Assembly (NCBI GenBank): GCA_016931535.1
Contig: JAFGEP010000142.1
Span: 1-51,848, forward strand
DNA from: Bradymonadales bacterium
GTDB taxonomy: Bacteria; Myxococcota_A; Bradymonadia; JAFGEP01
Direction: 5' to 3'
Length of the DNA stretch: 51,848 bases
How positions within the stretch are numbered: position 1 is the stretch's first letter; each line of letters opens with the position of its first letter. A program made the position numbers and the translations under genes. Under the pieces are notes generated by a model. That model did not search any database, was not told where the DNA came from, and saw nothing but the letters and a program-made list of their open reading frames with translations. This document shows positions 49,445-51,848 of the stretch, piece by piece.

Positions 49445-49818
49445 ATCTGCTACTGGATACCTGTGTGCTGCTCTGGTGGCTTACCGACGAGCCGACCTTG
49501 TCGAATGGCGCTCGGCGGTCGATCGAGGACGGCCAGAATCCGGTGTTTGTCAGCGCGGCCAGCATCTGGGAGATCGCGATCAAGCAAGGGTTGGGCAAGC
49601 TGGTATTGCCTGCGGATTTTCGGGAGGTGCTGCAGGAGCAGCCGTTCTCCTGGCTCGACATCAAGGCCGATCATGCCTTTCGAGTACGGGAGCTTCCGTT
49701 TCATCATCGCGATCCGTTCGATCGAATGCTGGTCGCACAGTGCCTGGTGGAGGGTTTGACCCTGGTCACCAGGGATCGGGTGCTATCGCGCTACGGGTTG
49801 AATATCCTTCAGGCCTGA
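49441..49818 (+). CDS. vapC: PIN-domain toxin (VapC family)
   Basis: A 125-residue PIN nuclease with Asp6 (LLDTC), Glu44 (SIWEIAIKQ), Asp91/Asp94 (HHRDPFDR) and Asp112 (TRDRV). The SIWEIAIK and HHRDPFDRML blocks are the common signature of this VapC subclass. It starts with GTG 49441, overlapping the antitoxin stop. It is active by residue content, and would cleave tRNA or rRNA when freed from the antitoxin. Confidence 0.92.
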   Translation: MNLLLDTCVLLWWLTDEPTLSNGARRSIEDGQNPVFVSAASIWEIAIKQGLGKLVLPADFREVLQEQPFSWLDIKADHAFRVRELPFHHRDPFDRMLVAQCLVEGLTLVTRDRVLSRYGLNILQA

Positions 49819-49914
49819 CCGTCCATCCGTCCTGCGATTCGACAGTCAGGTGCTGGGAAAGCTCCGCCAGACCTTGGCCTTGCGGAATGAATCCCGTTCT
49901 GTTGTGGAGGAGCG

Positions 49915-50634
49915 ATGCGACATGCCAACCGTTGGAGGTGCACGGGATGCAGCAGGCGGGCGATCTGGGCTCTGGTCCTGGCTCTCGGTCTCTACTGGTT
50001 TCCAGGGCCTCTCGCCCAGGCCGACGGCCTGGACTTCGACGGTCCACCCTGGCACCTGGCGTTGGGGGTGGGCCCCTCCATCTTTCCCTGGCCTCTACAA
50101 GAGGACGAACCGAGCTCGTTCCAGCGGCAGCTGCAGGCTGCCGGCTACCGTTTGCCAACCATAGGGGGTGTCTTCGACCTGGCGCTCGACTACCTGGTCA
50201 TCGACTTTCTGACCCTCGGGATAGAGGCCTCCTACCACCTGCACCGGGGAGCCACCGCCTATGAGCTCGAGCCCGACATCCGGATAGATAACGACGACCC
50301 CTTTCGACAGAAATACGGATTTCACCGACTGACCGGGTTTCTTTTCGCCAAGGCCACCCTGCGGGGGGAGGGGGCGGGAGCCAACATCGAGGCCTCGCTC
50401 CAGGTGGCTGGTGGGTTCGGAGCGGTCTTCTGGACGATGCGGGGCGAGACCGAGATCGGGACGGAGTTCGTCCTTCGGCCTGGATTGGTAGCCGACTGGT
50501 ACTGGGACCGGTTTTGCCTGGGTTACCGGATGGCGGTGCCATTCGTCTGGTTTACCGACCTCGGGCCATGGGAGCTCACGCACGGTCCCACCATGACCGT
50601 CGAGGTCACCATGCAGACGGGGGTGCGATGGTGA
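49915..50634 (+). CDS. Probable outer-membrane beta-barrel-like protein
   Basis: A 239-residue exported protein. ATG 49915 follows GAGGAG. A long basic leader with a hydrophobic segment ends near LAQADG. The mature part alternates polar and hydrophobic residues in many short strands and ends in a Trp (QTGVRW), which fits the terminal aromatic of outer-membrane barrels. There are Tyr/Trp girdle residues throughout (YLVIDFLTL, DWYWDRFCLG). No family is recognised, so the barrel call is a composition-based inference. It overlaps the next gene by seven bases. Confidence 0.6.
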   Translation: MRHANRWRCTGCSRRAIWALVLALGLYWFPGPLAQADGLDFDGPPWHLALGVGPSIFPWPLQEDEPSSFQRQLQAAGYRLPTIGGVFDLALDYLVIDFLTLGIEASYHLHRGATAYELEPDIRIDNDDPFRQKYGFHRLTGFLFAKATLRGEGAGANIEASLQVAGGFGAVFWTMRGETEIGTEFVLRPGLVADWYWDRFCLGYRMAVPFVWFTDLGPWELTHGPTMTVEVTMQTGVRW

Positions 50635-51185
50635 TCCACAAGGCAATTTCCCCGGTGCTGGCGCTGTCGATACTGGCGCTGCTGGTCGTCTCCTGCCCCT
50701 GCGGCTATGGTCGATCCGCGCTCTTCCACGAGTCGTTCGAGGTGGCCTGCGGGGACCTGCCCTGCAACTGGCGGTTGCTCGAAGGCACCGCGACGTTGGT
50801 GGAGACCTTCCACGCGGGCGAGCACGCCCTCGAGCTGTCCGAGAATGCGCGGATCCAGACCAACCTGAGCGCCGTCTGGATCGACCAGGACGACCACGTC
50901 CCGCTCACGGTGGGTCTGATCTGCAGCCAGGGATCGACTCTGGCCTTCACCCTCACCATCGACAACCAGGGGACGACCTACACCGCCACCGGGGAGACCG
51001 ATGGGTCATGGTCCTTCGACGAACGGTACATCGAGTCGATCGAGGTGCGGCTCACCCCGGTCCAGAATGCCCCATACCGAAGCCAGGAGGCGATTCGCCT
51101 CGAGGTCCAGCTCAACGGTCCCGGCGAGTGCATCCTGGACGACCTGCGCATCCTGTCCGCGGATATCGTCGAGTGCCTGGGGTGA
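50628..51185 (+). CDS. Exported protein of unknown function
   Basis: A 185-residue protein from ATG 50628 (or GTG 50631). The signal sequence ends in LLVVSC, a lipobox. The mature chain is beta-rich (carbohydrate-binding-module-like plan: FHESFEVACGDLPCNW, HALELSENARIQ, and a late DDLRILS), like a galactose-binding domain fold. The DDLRIL ending is common in jelly-roll binding modules that coat extracellular proteins. Cotranscribed with the barrel-like gene. The function is inferred from shape only. Confidence 0.6.
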   Translation: MVIHKAISPVLALSILALLVVSCPCGYGRSALFHESFEVACGDLPCNWRLLEGTATLVETFHAGEHALELSENARIQTNLSAVWIDQDDHVPLTVGLICSQGSTLAFTLTIDNQGTTYTATGETDGSWSFDERYIESIEVRLTPVQNAPYRSQEAIRLEVQLNGPGECILDDLRILSADIVECLG

Positions 51186-51351
51186 AGCGGGGTGGTCGGT
51201 CTTTCCGAGCAATCGCCGCTATTCTCGCTGGATCGCGCGATCCCTGCCGACGTTCGATCATCTTGCAGCAATCGAAGACCTTGAAATCACCGTCATTTGG
51301 CGAGCGCAGCAGTTGGCGCGCCGTCACAAGGCGTGGGCCTGGTACGCTCTC

Positions 51352-51705
51352 ATGGCGCACTACCTTCCCTTTCACCACGAGCAACTCGACTGCTAGCAAG
51401 CCGCCATCGAGTTTTGGGCCCTCGCCGCTGGCCTTTTCGACAACTTCCCCCGCGGCCACGGCACCCTCGTCGATCAGCTCAAGAGGGCATCCCTGTCGAT
51501 CCCGCTCCACATCACGGAGGGGTACGGCAAACGGAGTCGCAGCGATCGCGCCCGCTCCTGCGAGATCGCCAAAGGCTCAGCCCATGAGTGCGGCGCCATT
51601 CTCGATGCGGCTCTCGTCTTGGCCGTCCTCGACGAGAGGACCCATGCCTCGGGAAAGACCTTGCTCCACCGCATCGTCTCCATGCTCGTGAGAATGGTCG
51701 CCTAA
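51352..51705 (+). pseudogene. Four-helix-bundle protein (23S rRNA IVP family), interrupted by amber stop
   Basis: The frame from ATG 51352 to TAA 51703-51705 encodes a recognisable four-helix-bundle protein (HHEQLDC, then QAAIEFWALAAGLFDNFP, DQLKRASLSIPLHITEGYGKRS, SAHECGAILDAAL), but a TAG at 51394-51396 breaks it after residue 14. In relatives the position is Tyr (LDCYQAA), so a single base change TAC or TAT to TAG explains it. No start codon after the stop would save it before the last few codons. Either a recent pseudogene or a sequencing error. Family members are found as intervening sequences in 23S rRNA and as free genes; this one is not near rRNA. Confidence 0.75.
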
Positions 51706-51730
51706 CACGGTGGCACCGTTCCACGGCAAC

Positions 51731-51754
51731 GGCGACGGCGACGGCGACGGCGAC
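51731..51754. repeat. (GGCGAC)4 tandem repeat
   Basis: Four perfect GGCGAC units, with imperfect GGCAAC before and GCAAAC after. A hexanucleotide run can slip in copy number. It is just 3' of the broken four-helix gene, outside any gene called here. Confidence 0.8.
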
Positions 51755-51848
51755 GCAAACGGCCATCGAAATCCCAGGACGTTGCCGCGATCCCCTGCTC
51801 ACCTCGGTGGTGAACGTTCTCAGCAGGTGCGGGAGTCCGGAAACCTCC

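Noticed and set aside
1..51848. tRNA, rRNA, CRISPR arrays, insertion sequences
   Set aside because: Read through on both strands without finding a tRNA cloverleaf, rRNA, regularly spaced repeats or a transposase.

Overview
The window is high-GC bacterial DNA with tightly packed genes, many overlapping start and stop codons, and an unusual load of exported lipoproteins: TPR/PEGA proteins, von Willebrand A, FG-GAP and carboxypeptidase-like repeat proteins, and small Cys-rich lipoproteins. Together with a Hanks-type Ser/Thr kinase, two FHA-domain sigma-54 activators, a PrkA-like AAA protein and a TIGR04563-like ribbon-helix-helix protein, this points to Myxococcota or a related former deltaproteobacterium. 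NifU/NifS, a rubrerythrin-like ferritin, a nitroreductase and a citrate lyase locus suggest an anaerobic or microaerophilic life. The assignment is inferred from gene content only; there is no rRNA or tRNA gene in the window.

Layout. 1-5006: an envelope operon (small periplasmic coiled-coil protein, OmpA-family lipoprotein, second lipoprotein, PrkA-like ATPase/kinase, 56-residue membrane protein). 5017-12754: a possible signalling chain of Ser/Thr kinase, TPR protein, FHA-GAF sigma-54 activator, a good -24/-12 promoter, then two surface lipoproteins; the last ends abruptly at a cluster of GC-rich palindromic repeats. 12958-20611 (minus strand): SDR oxidoreductase, RHH protein, membrane-anchored TPR protein with a small membrane partner, vWA lipoprotein, CPBP protease, and a large FG-GAP lipoprotein. 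20804-24030: a second FHA sigma-54 activator, a PEGA/TPR protein and a Cys-rich mini-lipoprotein. 24076-29079: an unrecognised 1667-residue protein with a serine-hydrolase-like motif near its C terminus.

29416-36096: thioredoxin, a cyclic-2,3-diphosphoglycerate-synthetase-like P-loop protein, nitroreductase, rubrerythrin-like protein, NifS, NifU, a Phd/VapC toxin-antitoxin pair, and a HAD-like protein that has lost its catalytic aspartates. 36727-45043: a seven-gene carboxylic-acid operon (NADP-type isocitrate-dehydrogenase-like enzyme, HD hydrolase, fused aconitase-family enzyme, LeuC/LeuD-like pair, a CitD-CitE fusion, CitF). Its products could interconvert 2-oxoglutarate, isocitrate, citrate, and oxaloacetate plus acetate. 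45236-51185: exported proteins (lipoprotein, lipase-like lipoprotein, LRR protein, beta-barrel-like protein) and a second Phd/VapC pair. The window ends with a four-helix-bundle gene broken by an in-frame amber codon.

Most noteworthy: the kinase-FHA-sigma-54-lipoprotein chain, the citrate operon with a CitD-CitE fusion and two aconitase-family enzymes, the two toxin-antitoxin promoters that share a GACCAG operator core in opposite orientations (one apparently leaderless), the 1667-residue orphan protein, the pseudo-HAD protein, and several small genes placed in translational-coupling positions.
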